Shown here piece after piece: positions 1-11,209 of a stretch of 64,000 nt of DNA. The stretch spans positions 121,913 through 185,912 of the forward strand of contig JXTC01000250.1 in NCBI GenBank assembly GCA_002914845.1, written 5' to 3'. The translations under genes and the position numbers were made by a program. Below the pieces are notes generated by a model, which saw only the letters and a list, made by a program, of their open reading frames with translations, did no database searches and was not told where the DNA came from. Source of the DNA: Trema orientale. Its lineage: Eukaryota; Streptophyta; Magnoliopsida; Rosales; Cannabaceae. How positions within the stretch are numbered: the stretch's first letter is position 1; each line of letters begins with the position of its first letter.

Positions 1-200
1 GCGTATAAACAGGGTCACGCAATATTTGGCGTTACACTGTTCAAAAACTGACAAAACGCCAATTTAACGTGTTAGTTTGGCGCTAGGTTGGAGAGCCCTA
101 GCGCCATTTTTGGGCCTCCTCTACGCCAAAATAGCATGGGTTAGAGAAGTCTTTACTTAAGGTGACCGATTAGATTACTTCTCCAAATTTTGAATTTGTC
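1..200. repeat. Unclassified GC-richer segment with a perfect hairpin
   Basis: The first 150 bases are clearly less AT-rich than what follows and repeat the motif GGCG/CGCC several times. Positions 79-87 (GGCGCTAGG) pair with 97-105 (CCTAGCGCC) around a short loop. There is no convincing reading frame. It looks like the edge of a repeat cut by the window start, but I cannot assign a family. Confidence 0.3.
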
Positions 201-1100
201 AAAAGTACTTGAGATTATTAGATTAACTAGTTATTTAAAGTAACTAATTTGGAAAATTTTAAACAATTTAGGTCATTCGAACTTTTCAATATTTTGCATT
301 CTAAACCGGTATTTCTGTGAGTATTATTTTTTTCTTTCTTATTATTATTATTTTTTATTTTGGAATTCGTATCTATGAAAGAAAGCCCAAAGGGCAAAAT
401 AGCGTCAACCAACTGCACAAAGTCATCACATTTATGCAAATTTCACAACGCCCTGAGGGCATTGGTGTAATTGTGAGTGTGGCTAGATTCGTAATTCACA
501 TGAAATGGGACTCACTTAAGTGGCCGAAAGGTGAGATAGGACGCAATAATTGATAACGTCCAAAAATGTTATTGTTTTCATGTTTCCTATAATTATTATT
601 AATCTCTTTGATTGTATGTGCCCTATAATTATTTAGCTAATAAATTAAATAATATTACTAAAAATATTGTTTCTATGCCTTCAAAAAAAAATATTGTTTC
701 TATGATTTCAAATTTACAATTTTATTTGATTTTTTCCTTGAAAAAATTTTATTTTATTTTTCTATTTTTAATTTGGCTTACATTTTTTATGGCTAAACAA
801 AAACGTACATATTCTTATTTTTATATGGTTTGTATCTGATGATATTTATGAAATTTCAATGATTGAGTAGAAGGTGGAGTAGAATTCCTATTTTGGCCTG
901 GATGCATGCACAGCTTATCCTAACGATCTCTGACGTGATGCGGTGGACAAGTTTGTCCACGTATTCTGAGTGGGAGAGAATGTTTCAATGCCAAATAATT
1001 CGGTAGGGAGCGATCACTTGCAGTAATAGTGTGGCCTAGGACCCATTTGTGACGAATTCTATACGTCCTTAAAATTGGTTTTGAAGTAAGGACTGATCGT
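201..1100. other. No gene seen: AT-rich intergenic DNA
   Basis: Only low-complexity open frames are present, with no start context, splice pattern or protein similarity that I recognise. The stretch 880-1060 is somewhat richer in GC but no reading frame in it looks conserved. Confidence 0.5.
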
Positions 1101-1104
1101 TCCG

Positions 1105-2072
1105 ATTTATAAGTAAAGTTTAACTTTAATTCTTAAATATTAAATTTTGTCATTTTGGTTGTTAAATTATTCAAAATCTTTCGTTTACTCTACTTTGTAT
1201 TTTGTATTTTGTTTGATTCTTAAGAGAATGAGTTTACTGAATGAGCTAAGTAGACGCATTTGTGATTTATTTATTTTTAGTTACAACAACATATCATAAT
1301 TTAAAATTTTGAATTGCACTCTTATCCATGTGCAGTTAATTTTTGCTCAACCAATTATATTCTTACATCTTTATTTTATTTTTAAACTGATCTATTTTAT
1401 GTTCAAATTTCTTTATAATGGCTTGTGCTTGTGAATATGAGATGGATATAATAAAAGAGCACGTATGTGTTATATGCTCATTTTATTAAGAATCAGTAGA
1501 TTTAAAGGATAGTTACATCATTTCCTTCTACTAAGAATGAATACCCCTTGTAATTTTTCATTTGTAAAAATTTAACGTTGAGCCCATGAGATTTAACGTA
1601 AAATTTCAATCCCACGCCAGTAGCATTTAATTTTAAGGTTAAAAAAAAAACCTTAATTGACGGTATTATATATTTTCATTCAGTATTTTGAAATAGATAC
1701 TATGTCGAAACAATTTCTAATTCGATCTTTTTTAACAATTTGAAATTAAAAAAACCATAATATTAGAATTCTACTAACTTAGAAGCTATTTTGAATTAAT
1801 TTTTGTTTTAATATACTCAAAGAAGAGTGTACTTTCATCAATTAAAGCTTTTTTCCCCCAAGTTTAGATGTTACAAAGAAGGTGAAAAATGTAGTTTTCA
1901 AAAATGCATGGTTGAATTTAAAATAAAAAATTACATGGGATAAATTTGTAAGTGACCAAAAAAATAAAATATAAAGTAAAAAGGATTAAAATGAAACATT
2001 CTTAATAGTTTAAGAATCAAGATGACAAAATATAAAAGTTAAGGATCAAAGTGAGACTTATCCATAATTTAT
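1105..2072. mobile_element. Putative TIR-type non-autonomous DNA transposon, about 1 kb
   Basis: The left arm (about 1,105-1,190) matches the reverse complement of the right arm (about 1,985-2,072): both read roughly ATAAGT, then a tract meaning 'cttta..tcttaa', then TTTTGTCAT and TT(A/G)TT. The arms are imperfect (about 75-80% by eye). The interior is AT-rich and non-coding. No clear target duplication was found, so the boundaries are approximate. Arms of this type are common in plant MITEs and Mutator-like elements. Confidence 0.4.
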
Positions 2073-2109
2073 GGAATAATAGGTCATTAACCCTTGAAAT
2101 AAATATAGC

Positions 2110-2955
2110 TTTGATGCTCTAAGATTGGCTCAATATGATTTGAAAGTTAATTCAATGTAGAAATATGTTTTTGCACTTTGAAAGTAGTTGGATAACAATT
2201 TAAGTTCCTGCAAAGTCTCTTTGAAGTCTTAAAATAGTTTCTATTTATAAGCTTGAATGAAAACTAGCTGTTTATAACCGTTAAACACACTTTCTGTCAT
2301 TTTCGGCAGACCAAAAGTATGTTTTCGGTGGACCGAAAATACTAGCCGTTGAAAGTGCGGTTGTAACGGTCGAATCTGAAAATTACTGAAAAATGTGCAG
2401 GAGGAATCAGTAGACCGATTCTGAAGGCCGGTCTGCCGAATCTATTTTGAGAGCAAACTTTGAATTTTATTTCAAGTCTTTTTCAATTATTTTCAAAATG
2501 TGATTTTATAAATTGATTTATTATGTAATATAAGAAGTATAGAAATTCATAAATCAATTTAAAAGCTTGTGTAAAATAAATTTTATATTTTAATTGGAGA
2601 TAAATAAGTTTGATAGTTTTGATTTGAAAATTTCTAATTTTATGAAAAATTTGAGTCATTAAATTTGTATTATGTGTGAACAAGTATTCAAGTACAAGAT
2701 CTAAGTATTTAACTTTTTGCTAGTCCAAGTCTTATATTCTTGTTCTTTGTCTTCAACCTCTTTTCCATTCATCTTCAAGCTTGGTTCTAATAAGTTCAAT
2801 ATGCATCCATCTTCAAGCATGATTCCTCGATTAACTTGAGTTAGAACTTTTAAAGCTATCTCACTACACACTCAAGTTAAATCATTAGTACTAAATCAAA
2901 TATTTGTTATCTTCAAAATAAGAGTGAGTAAGATTGAAACCTTAATTTCTCAACA
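2110..2955 (-). mobile_element. SIRE-like Copia solo LTR or LTR fragment
   Basis: This stretch is collinear with about 53,140-53,941 over its whole length, sharing blocks such as GAAAGTGCGGTTGTAAC, the GTCTGCCGA/GACCGATTCTGA segment, and the terminal CTCAACA at 2,949-2,955. The 53-kb copy directly adjoins the polypurine tract of a minus-strand SIRE-type element, which identifies this sequence as an LTR and gives its sense as minus. No internal retrotransposon sequence flanks it, so it is a solo LTR or fragment. No target duplication was found, and the low-coordinate end may be truncated. Confidence 0.6.
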
Positions 2956-3044
2956 AAACTAAATAAATAAATAATATTAAAAGCATATAAAAAAATATTT
3001 AATTAAGAAATATATTTAAAACTATATATAGAATGACTAAATGT

Positions 3045-3235
3045 AGGCAGCCTAATATGGGTTGACAAAAATGTGGGACAGGCCGGGCCTATGGGTCTAT
3101 TGCTGAGGCTCAGCCCGGCTCCTACTATATGTAATGGGACGGCCTAAGTCCACATTAATGTAGGCCGGGCCAGACTAGTACCGTACTTTTTCTTCGGAAT
3201 ATGGGTTGGCCCACATTGACATTTCTAGTTCTAAT
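3045..3235. mobile_element. hAT-like MITE remnant rich in GGCC
   Basis: A GC-rich island in AT-rich DNA with repeated GGCCGGGCC/GGCCCGGC motifs. Its right end reads ATGGGTTGGCCCACATTGACATTTCTAG. The reverse complement of that (CTAGAAATGTCAATGTGGGC) resembles the AGAGATGTCAAATGGG terminus of the well-delimited hAT element at 39,572. The left terminus is diverged and no 8-bp duplication is visible. Confidence 0.4.
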
Positions 3236-3769
3236 TATTTGAAATTTGGGAATTCTATCAGTTATGTTTTGTAAAAATAGTGTATATACAAGGATTATAT
3301 TTAAATTCTATAGATATGCTCTATCATGTCAGTTCTAAGGTATACACTATTTTTTTTCCTGAGAATAATGTTACACACCATTTTATCGCATAAGAAAGGC
3401 ATTAAAACTGCTTATGCACTAAAAGTGGTTTACCACATCAGTTCCTCTGCAATAAATATAATGAGGCCAGGTTCCAAAGTCGTACCACTTGTAATATTAT
3501 TTTTAACTGGTATTAAAAGCGAAATATGTAGCAGTGTTAATCACCTTATTAGCTCATAAACAATATGAAATATCTCAGTTTGATCCTTACACTTCATTTT
3601 TTTGAACTTTTAGAATTGTTCTTTGTTAGCCCCTTTTTAACATATGTTGTTAAATATTTGACAAAAACATGATTACAACAAAATGTTTTTCAAAGTTTAG
3701 GGACCAATCCAAGTACGAATACTTGTATAGAATTTGATGCAGAAGCCTATCGTTTGGCCTTCTGAGTAT

Positions 3770-4707
3770 CGTTCCTACTACTCACTCCTTATGAGGACAC
3801 ATATGATATGAGCATCTAGAGTCTAGTATCTAATAGTTTTGTAGAGATCTGCTGTTGGTTGAAACTAACAATATATCTTCACCATCACTGTCATCGGCTC
3901 TATCGCTAGCAATGTTTGCTTTCATTGGCATCTAGTTTTTCTTTACCTCCAAGTCTTTCTTTAATTCATAACAAATCTTTTAATATGTCCCTTCTTGTGG
4001 CAGTAGTGGCACTCCACATCTTTTTTGGGACGTGACTTGAACCGATCACCATTTTTTCCAGAGTTTCTTCCATTGGATTTGCTTCTACCACGCCTCGATT
4101 TTGGCCTAGAATCTACTTTTGCCACAAGACTCTCTACTGAGGAAGACGTGCTTGACTGGTTCATATTGTCTATCTCAAGTAGAGTAGTGGACACTTCGTC
4201 TATAGTCAACATACTCTTCCTGACTAGCAGTGTAGTCCTCAGAGACTCATATGATTTTGGCAATGATAATAACTGAATAACAAGTTGATCTTATTCATCA
4301 GTCTTGACCTCTACACTTAATAGTTGAGTGATACATTTGTTGAACTTGTTAATGTGGCTCCTGACATTTGAACTTTCTTCCATTTTCAATTTATACAACT
4401 GCTTCTTCAAATATAGTTGATTCGTTAATGATTTCAACATCTATAACTTCTCCAATTTCTCTTATAATTTTGTAGGAGAAGTTTCATTCAATACAAAATA
4501 CTTCAAGTCAGTAGCCAAATTTAGTCGAATAATGCCAACAGTCTTCACTTGTAATTCCTCACGCTTGTCATCTTTCATGCTTTCAGGTTTCTTTCCTTGT
4601 AATTCTTTAAGAAGCCCTTGTTGCACCAAAACGTCTTTGACAGTAGTTACTAAACACTAAAATTAGTTCTATCGTCAAATAGCTCTATCTCCTACTTCGT
4701 GCTAGCC
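3770..4707 (-). pseudogene. Decayed Copia (Tork/TNT1-like) gag-protease remnant
   Basis: Read on the minus strand, a gag start (ATGGCTAGC... near 4,707) runs into a stop after five codons. The gag-polypeptide domain then continues through several frames with stops. The longest open piece (3,961-4,263) ends in a CCHC zinc knuckle, CHYCHKKGHIKRF. About 150 bases further on lies a retropepsin-like segment, ILDSRCSYHMCPHKE (about 3,774-3,820), where the catalytic DSG has become DSR and is followed by a stop. Integrase, RT and RNase H are absent, so the element is deleted after protease. It cannot encode working proteins. Confidence 0.75.
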
Positions 4708-4749
4708 ATTTTCTCTAGACGAAGGTAACTTTAACAGCCTTTAATCTTT

Positions 4750-4762
4750 GGCTCTGATACTA
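4750..4762 (-). other. Primer-binding site of the Copia remnant (initiator tRNA-Met type)
   Basis: The minus strand reads TAGTATCAGAGCC, one base away from the classical plant Copia primer-binding site TGGTATCAGAGCC complementary to initiator tRNA-Met. It sits two bases inside the LTR edge (about 4,765) and just upstream of gag on the minus strand, exactly where a PBS should be. Confidence 0.75.
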
Positions 4763-4764
4763 AT

Positions 4765-5445
4765 TGTTGTGGAAATTATGACGACAACAACTATAATGAT
4801 AATGATGATACTAATAAAAGAATTAAAGTAAAGAGCAAAAATAGCTAAAAAGAGACATAAGAGATTTAGCGTGGTTCAACAATTTGCCTACATCCATATT
4901 GAGAGAGATCAAATAATTCCACTAACAACAATATAACAAGTGGATTACAATATACCCTTAACCTCGCAACTCAAATCCCAAGTACACCCAAGACACTCTC
5001 ACAATAACCTTGCAGCAAGGTTGTACTAACCCCAGCAATCTTATTGCAACGTTGCTCTATCTCAAACAACCTCAATGCAATGTTGCTCACTCTTGTCAGA
5101 TGCTTCACTTAACTCAAGGAGGACGTTTACTCTTTAATAAGCTCACAAAACTCAAGAAACTCTCAACATTTCTTTCATATTTTAAATAGTGAGAACATCA
5201 CCCTTTTATGGGCAAAGCTTTGCAAAGTTGGGTAAGTTGGGCATACTGTCCAATAAACTTGGACAGCAAGTACTATTAAGCAGTAAGTGTACTTGGGTAC
5301 TAAGTCCAGTGATATCAACAATGATGCTAGTAGCTGTTTTTTTTTTAAAATCAATTTGAAGCCAAAAATAACGTATCTCAATCACAACAAGTTTGTTTTA
5401 GCAACTTCCTGTCGTTTTTGAACTGTGTGTTGTTTCAAGTAAACA
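4765..5445 (-). mobile_element. 5' LTR of the Copia remnant
   Basis: On the plus strand the sequence starts TGTTGTGGAAATTATG directly beside the PBS and includes the block AGATTTAGCGTGGTTCAAC...CCTACATCCA, which also occurs in the solo LTR at 11,868 (AGATTTAACGTGGTTCAC...CTACGTCCACGG). It probably ends at TTTCAAGTAAACA near 5,445. The outer edge is inferred because no matching 3' LTR or target duplication was found. Confidence 0.6.
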
Positions 5446-6660
5446 ATAAAAATATCATGTAACTAAGGGTTTTTTTTTTTTTTTTTGAAAGGATCATATA
5501 TACTATTGTAAGAAGCCCTACTAAGTCACAAGCATATTGAATATATACACATTGTTGCATTAATATCATTTATCTATTGAGGAAAAGTACATAAAAAAAA
5601 TATTTTGTTTTTTAAACATTTTTACATAAATACCTATTTTTTTAATAGATTCATAAACGGTATAATATATTTTTTTAGAAAAATGTATACCATATGTCTT
5701 TTATACATTAAAAATATGTATGTGGTATATAGTTTTATAGATAAAAATGTCATAAATAACCTTGTATTTCGCCTTTTTCTTACAAAACTCTATGTGTTTT
5801 AAGAATTATGAGAAAACTCTCCAAAATTTGAATTTTTTTTATTGCAGAGAGCATTGTGATTTGACTATTTTGAAATCTGACCTCTAAATTAAATTAAAAA
5901 AATTAATAAGAAATTACAAAATTTCCCTTAGTGCATGGTAGATTTAGGCTTATATAATATTTTTAGTTTGTGTTTGGATACGTAGATAATATTTTTTCGA
6001 GAACTATTTTGTCACTTATGATGTCATTTTGTAAACTAGTATAGAAAATTCTTAAATGTATATAAAACTAAATATTATTCATTAAGAGTAATTTTGTCAT
6101 TTTCCATTAGTTTGTTTGATTTTAATGATATAAGAATGTTGAATTTCAAATATTGTCTAACTACAACGCTTCTTTTTTTTTTTTAAATAAAAAACTAAAT
6201 TCAAAGAAACTTTTCTCATATTTTTTAAAATACATGGGGTTTCATAAATAACAATAACAATAATAATAATAATAATAATGAAATACAAAGTCTATTATGT
6301 ATAAAAATTATACTTAAAAACTACTATATATATTCATATTGTAAATATATTCATGCGTATTTTGCACATGAAATATATACCTAAAAATAGAAATAAAACT
6401 ATTAAAATGCAAAAAATGGGTATTGGTGTAATATAATGAGAAAAAGCGAGGATTTTAGTCTGAGTAGTAGCTTTGAAGAATTTTTTTTTTGATTAATTCA
6501 TAACAATTTTGGCAGTATTTTCATAAAGAAAATTGCTCCGAAGCCAATACTAATGTATATAGGGAAAATTAGAGGTAACAATGTGTTTTAAAAAATAATA
6601 ACACAAATACGGTACAACCATTTTAATGAAGTTCATACGGTGTTTTCTAGATAAATGCCA
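5446..6660. other. No gene seen: AT-rich DNA with (TAA)n-type microsatellite
   Basis: Very AT-rich, with poly-T runs and an imperfect AAT/AATAAC microsatellite at about 6,247-6,281. The open frames are composed of low-complexity Phe/Ile/Tyr/Asn stretches and do not look coding. Confidence 0.5.
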
Positions 6661-6711
6661 ACTTTCCCCTTTCTTCGTCTATTTCTCCCCTTTCTTTGCA
6701 CATTGAAGCTC

Positions 6712-6903
6712 GTGGCGTTGTCCATTGCAGCCAAGTTCGCCATTTTTCCTCCGAACCCACCTTCGTCCAAGCTGTCTTCCTCAGAGGCCAACGGAGCATT
6801 TTTCTAGGTTCCTGAAGAGGTACGGGTGCATGGCGGCACTAGGAAGCAGCTGGGTTCTTCCTCAGTGCCATTGCTCAGGGCGGCAACCAAGAAACGCCAG
6901 AGG
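6712..6903 (+). pseudogene. Possible exon-1 fragment of an ABHD17-like alpha/beta hydrolase
   Basis: A GC-richer island. From 6,721 the frame reads SIAAKFAIFPPNPPSSKL, close to the conserved start of plant ABHD17-type alpha/beta hydrolases (AAKFAFFPPNPPSYK). The frame then hits TAG at 6,805-6,807 before continuing for about 30 codons. No ATG precedes the motif in frame, and no downstream exons with the hydrolase fold were recognised. I infer a decayed gene fragment; a chance match of a short motif is possible. An overlapping frame at 6,725-6,907 has no recognisable similarity. Confidence 0.35.
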
Positions 6904-6909
6904 ATAGTT

Positions 6910-8140
6910 ATTTTAAGTACCAATCTTTTCGTTTTAGTGCAGAATTTTGTTTTTGTTGAAATGGGTTTGTTTGAATTCGAAGTGAGCTTTTATTATTCAA
7001 GTTAAAATGGATGGTTCTGCTTCTGATTATTCGCTTATTTCGTTAGCTGTGATTTTGGATAATTTCGGTTATGACAATTTAGATTTTGTTGTATGAGAAG
7101 TGAAGTTGGTCATTTCATTTGCAGTGATAATATTAGTAGTATGCAGTGTAGCAGTATCAGGAAGGTGAATAATCATAGGACTAGCTTTATCACGGCGAAA
7201 GGGAAAGTAATTTGGAGGTGAGAATGTTGTGTGTTCTGGTGGTAATTTATGACAGGTAATATTGTTTATGGTCTTCCTTTAAGTTACCTGTGGACCTTAT
7301 TCGTCACCACCAGTTTTATCCTTTTTACTCTAATTAACATTTTCAAAGAAAATTTGTGACTATTATGCTGAATAAAAGGAATACTTGCTTAGATATAAAA
7401 CTAATTTCATTAAGATAGTTCCTTTTTAGGAGTTAATGTTGACAAAAATATTGTTCTATTAAAGTTTTGGCCTCCGAAATTTTCTTGAACAGCTACTGTG
7501 CCAAAATTTTATTAGCATAATGAAACATATCGATTTAAATTTTTGAATGCAGCATCAATTATAGGCAAGATATGGATAAATTACGACTAGTAAAGGTGAA
7601 GATTGAATTGTGTAGTTTCGTAGTATTCTTTGCTTGCTGGTAAGAGAAGTGTTTCATAAGCGAAGCGGTTTATGTTGGGTTATGGTGTTTGATAACGGGA
7701 TATTAGTAAGTAAATAACTATTTGAGTGAAGCTACCTTTAGCTTACCTAAGAGGATGGAATTTGTACACTAATGTCTCTTAGGGATAGTGATTTGAATAT
7801 AGCGTATGTAGTTTATTTTTTGTGTATTAATTTGTGAATGTATATGCCCGGTAACCATCTTTTTGCCCATGTAAGAATGTAGAGTCAATGTATGTAGGTC
7901 ACCTGTTTCTTTTCTTTCTTTCTTTTTTTTTTTTTTGGTAGTTTTTCTAAAATATGGTCATATATTTTGATCTTTTTTTCTTTTGTAGTATAAATATTTT
8001 CATGCTGAATAAGTAACCAAATTGAATTAGTACGACTGATAATCAATGACCAAAGAAACTGGAAACTACCCACGACCTAAAGAAACTTTTTTTTGTTTTT
8101 GATAGAAGAACTAAAGAAACTAATAGCTAGATATTAGTGG
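6910..8140. other. No gene seen: intergenic or intron-like DNA
   Basis: Base composition is less extreme than in the flanks and looks like plant intron or UTR sequence following the island at 6.7-6.9 kb, but no coding exon could be recognised. A polypyrimidine run is at about 7,907-7,937. Confidence 0.4.
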
Positions 8141-8600
8141 TAACCAAAAATAAGTATTTTTATTTTTTTGAGAGGAAACAAAAATAAGTAATTAAATTGA
8201 TAGTGATAACTAGTAATCAGAAACCAGTAACTAAATTAGCAGTGATAACCAGAAATTAGAAACTAGTAATCAAAGTATGTGGTAATTAGAAACTAGTAAC
8301 CAAAAATTACAAAATAGTAACCAAAGTAGTAACCAGTAACCAGAATGATAGCTATCAACTAATAACAAAGTGATGACCAGAAACCAAAGTGATAACAGGA
8401 TACCAGTAACCAAAGTAATAACCGAAAACCAATAACCTGATTGGTAACGTGACTGGTAACCAGAAACTAGTAACTAGTAATCAATAATGACAAATGTTTT
8501 TGAAAAATATTACTTTTAAATTTTCAAAAATACCATTTCCTTGCGGTATTTCTTTTTTTATAGTATTTTTGTAATTATTATTTTTTTGGTGGGTAAAACT
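8140..8600. mobile_element. Foldback-type repeat with expanded GTAACCA core
   Basis: From 8,143 to 8,475 the motif GTAACCA(G/A) or its variant ATAACCA recurs about ten times, interspersed with GAAACTAGTAA. To the right (8,490-8,575), GAAAAATATTACTTTTAAA..., ...CCTTGCGGTATTTC and TATTTTTGTAATT resemble an arm of the elements at 41,411 and 58,640. It appears to be a member of the same family with an amplified centre; the left arm is poorly preserved. Confidence 0.45.
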
Positions 8601-8659
8601 CTTAAAAACCCTTTTATATAACTACTATTCATGAAAGAAGCCCAAAAACTATCTGTTAC

Positions 8660-8895
8660 TTCTGAGAAAATGACATGGATAAGACTAAGTTGGGCCAAAA
8701 TGATTTTTTGTGCTTTTTTCTAAAAATGATATTTTTAAAAGTATAAGTGACTTCTTGATCATTAAAAAACCCTTATTTATGATTTTTTTCATGGTCAAAA
8801 AATCCTTAGCACACCTAAAAATATCATTTTTGAAAAATGCATAAAAAATCGTTTCGGCTCAAGTTAATCCTATCCATGTCCTTTTCTCAATACTC
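8660..8895. mobile_element. Palindromic (foldback) MITE
   Basis: The left arm (8,662-8,740; GACATGGATAAGACTAAG, then GGGCCAAAATGATTTTTTGTGC, then AAAAATGATATTTTTA) matches the reverse complement of the right arm (about 8,812-8,893) over about 80 bases with few mismatches. The spacer of about 70 bases is AT-rich. There is no coding capacity and no clear target duplication. Confidence 0.55.
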
Positions 8896-9054
8896 TGGAA
8901 CAAGGAGCACGAACTTTGAAATTGGGCCTCTCATCAGCCCATTGTTTTCATTTTCATATTCATTTTCTTTTTCATTTCTTTTCTCAATTTTAAATAGAGC
9001 TTCTTACAAAAATTCAGGCCTAAAGTCTAAAAAGCTAACAAATCCTAGATAGTT

Positions 9055-9350
9055 TGAACTTTTGGAAATCTGGGATTGATTTAGAAATATCATTTTATAA
9101 AAATTTACTAAGGAAAATATCATTTTTTTGAAAATAGTTAGAAAGATATTTTTCAAAAGTAATCGAAGTAAAGGTAACTAATCAAGTTACTTGAGATAAC
9201 TAGTTTGGTTACCTCAAGTATTCATCAATTGGTTAAAATTTATATTTTTTTAAAGAAAAATGTTTTTGAAAGTAGTATTTTTCTATACAAATTTGGGATT
9301 TTCTTAGAAATTTTAAAATATGGGATTTTTCATTTTTTTTTTCTTTTTTT
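9055..9350. mobile_element. Foldback repeat with GGTAAC/GTTACC centre, unit 1
   Basis: Imperfect palindrome. Outer arms carry TTAGAAATATCATTTT and its reverse complement; the centre (9,170-9,225) reads GGTAACTAATCAAGTTACTTGAGATAAC..GGTTACCTC, in part itself palindromic. It is the first of three similar consecutive units between 9.05 and 10.28 kb. Confidence 0.45.
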
Positions 9351-9404
9351 GCTTCTTACAGAAATCAAGGCCGATAGGTTAAAAAAAATCCCGGATGGGT
9401 TGTT

Positions 9405-9735
9405 TTTTGGGAAAAACCCAAATTTATTTAGAAAAATATCATTTTTAAAAAGATTTAAGGAAAATATCATTTTTAATAAGTATTTATAAAAATAGCACTT
9501 TTACTTAAAAATTTGTATTTTTCAGTGATACTTGAGGTACCCAATTGGGTTACTTTGGGTAACCAATCTAGTTACTTGAAGTAACCAATCAAGTTACCTC
9601 AGGTAATTTGATATGTTACCTCAATATCTCACCAATTAATTAAAAGTGATATTTTTCTGAACATTTTTTAAAGTGATATTTTTCTAATTAAATTCAGGAT
9701 TTTTAAAATAATTTCAAAATTCGGTTTTTACAATT
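9405..9735. mobile_element. Foldback repeat with GGTAACC centre, unit 2
   Basis: Arms contain TTTAGAAAAATATCATTTTTA on the left and AAAGTGATATTTTTCTAA on the right. The centre (9,530-9,620) holds at least five copies of GTAACCAAT or its complement, alternating with TACTTGA(G/A). It is non-coding and has the same layout as units 1 and 3. Confidence 0.45.
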
Positions 9736-9889
9736 TTTTTTAACTTTTACCATTAAAAAAATTACCCTCTTCTTTTTTTTTAAAATTTATCATATAAAAT
9801 CAAATTTCCTCTTTTAAATACATACAATTACATTGTGATCTCTATGAGTATCACGAGTAATACTATAGCAAATTTGATTTTTTATGGTA

Positions 9890-10280
9890 ATTATTCAAAA
9901 AAACTGAAAAATCTCGAATTTTGAAATTATTTGAAAAATTATATATTTTAATTAGAAAAATATCATTTTAAAAGTATTTAGAAAATTATCACTCTTTATT
10001 AATTGATGAGATACATGAAGTAACCAATCAAATTACTTAGGTAACTTGATCAGTTACTTCAAGTAATTAGATTAGTTTCCCCAAATAACCAAATTGGTTA
10101 TCTCGAGTACTTTTAAAAAATGACAATTTTGCAAAAAAAGTGATATTTTTCTAAATATTTATTAAAGTGTTATTTTGCTAAAAAAATGTTTTAAAAAGTG
10201 ATAGTTTTCTAAATAAATCCTAAATTTTTCAAACCGGGATTTTTCAATTTTTGGGACTTTGGGTCTAGAATTTTGAAAGA
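9890..10280. mobile_element. Foldback repeat with GTAACCAA centre, unit 3
   Basis: Left arm GAAAAATCTCGAATTTTG...TTAGAAAAATATCATTTT; right arm AAGTGATA(T/G)TTTTCTAAAT...AACCGGGATTTTTCA. The centre (10,015-10,115) has GAAGTAACCAATCAAATTACTTAGGTAAC and related repeats. There is a duplicated right-arm piece (about 10,135-10,220). Confidence 0.45.
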
Positions 10281-10289
10281 AACCCGTAA

Positions 10290-11025
10290 TACTAAACTTA
10301 GAAAAAAAAAAAAACGTGAGATATACAGTGCTTTGTAAAAATGTTACGAAAAAGTAAAATATCATATTAGTTTTCACAAGAAATCAAATTATACCAAATA
10401 TAAATTATTTAATGACTAAGATTAATATTTTTGGAAAATCATAAAAAAAAAAAAAAAAAACTTCTAGCACCAAGCGAATTTCAAAATAACCCTGAGTTGA
10501 TATTTTTTTTCCCTTTCTTTTTAAAGGAAAGATTAAAAGAAACTTTTGTCTTCTTTGGGTCTACTGTCTTCATTTATCTCTCTGTTTTTAATATTGTTAA
10601 CATAACACCTAAAACATTTGTTTAGAAAAAAGAAAGAAAAATAAATTTAATAGTCTCCTACTTACTTCAATAGTGTAAAAGTAGTTTTAAACTTTGTCTA
10701 AATCGAAAAGAATTCAAGTGTATCTAGGTTATTCTAAATGATCTTCTTTGAATATATATATATATATATAGGACTTAGATCATATTATCATATTCTTATT
10801 TATTCTATCATATTTCAATGTTTGTCCGCTAATTTTCTTATATCCCTCATGTATTATTACTTTATCAAATTTAATCCTTGAGTTTTGTTATTCATGTTCT
10901 ATTTTCACCCTTCTATCCAAAAAAATAAAAAATAAAACTCCACCCTCACTTTTTTTCTTGAAGGTAAATATACCCTCATTTGAATCAAACATGAAAAAGT
11001 CTTTACCAGACAGACAAAAAAATAA
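10290..11025. other. No gene seen: AT-rich intergenic DNA
   Basis: Contains an A-run near 10,443-10,460 and a short (TA)n microsatellite at about 10,755-10,771. No coding frame, RNA gene or transposon boundary was recognised here. Confidence 0.5.
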
Positions 11026-11031
11026 CTAAAT

Positions 11032-11203
11032 GGGGATGGCTACGGTAGGAACGTCCCTACGTAGGGTCATGCCTTAATTATCGTTGGATGGGAATCTGTG
11101 GGGAATAACAGGAATCTGTGGAGAATCTATTGATATACAGATTCCCATCCAACGGTAAATAGACAGGGCCCTACGTAAGGGCGCTCCTACTGTAGACGCG
11201 CCC
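11032..11203. mobile_element. 172-bp palindromic MITE with TAAAT target duplication
   Basis: Nearly the whole element is a stem. The left half GGGGATGGCTACGGTAGGAAC..CCCTACGTAGGG and GTTGGATGGGAATCTGT is matched on the right by ACAGATTCCCATCCAAC..CCCTACGTAAGGG..CTCCTACTGTAGACGCGCCC. It is flanked by TAAAT at 11,027-11,031 and 11,204-11,208 (possibly CTAAAT, six bases). It is GC-rich compared with its surroundings and does not code for protein. Confidence 0.75.
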
Positions 11204-11209
11204 TAAATA

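Noticed and set aside
8140..8490. GTAACCA array considered as a CRISPR-like or regularly spaced repeat
   Set aside because: Spacing and unit sequence are irregular, the host is a plant, and the arms show it belongs to a foldback element.
8837..9052. 71-codon frame rich in Ser and Phe
   Set aside because: It is mostly a TTTTC-type low-complexity tract overlapping the right arm of a foldback element.
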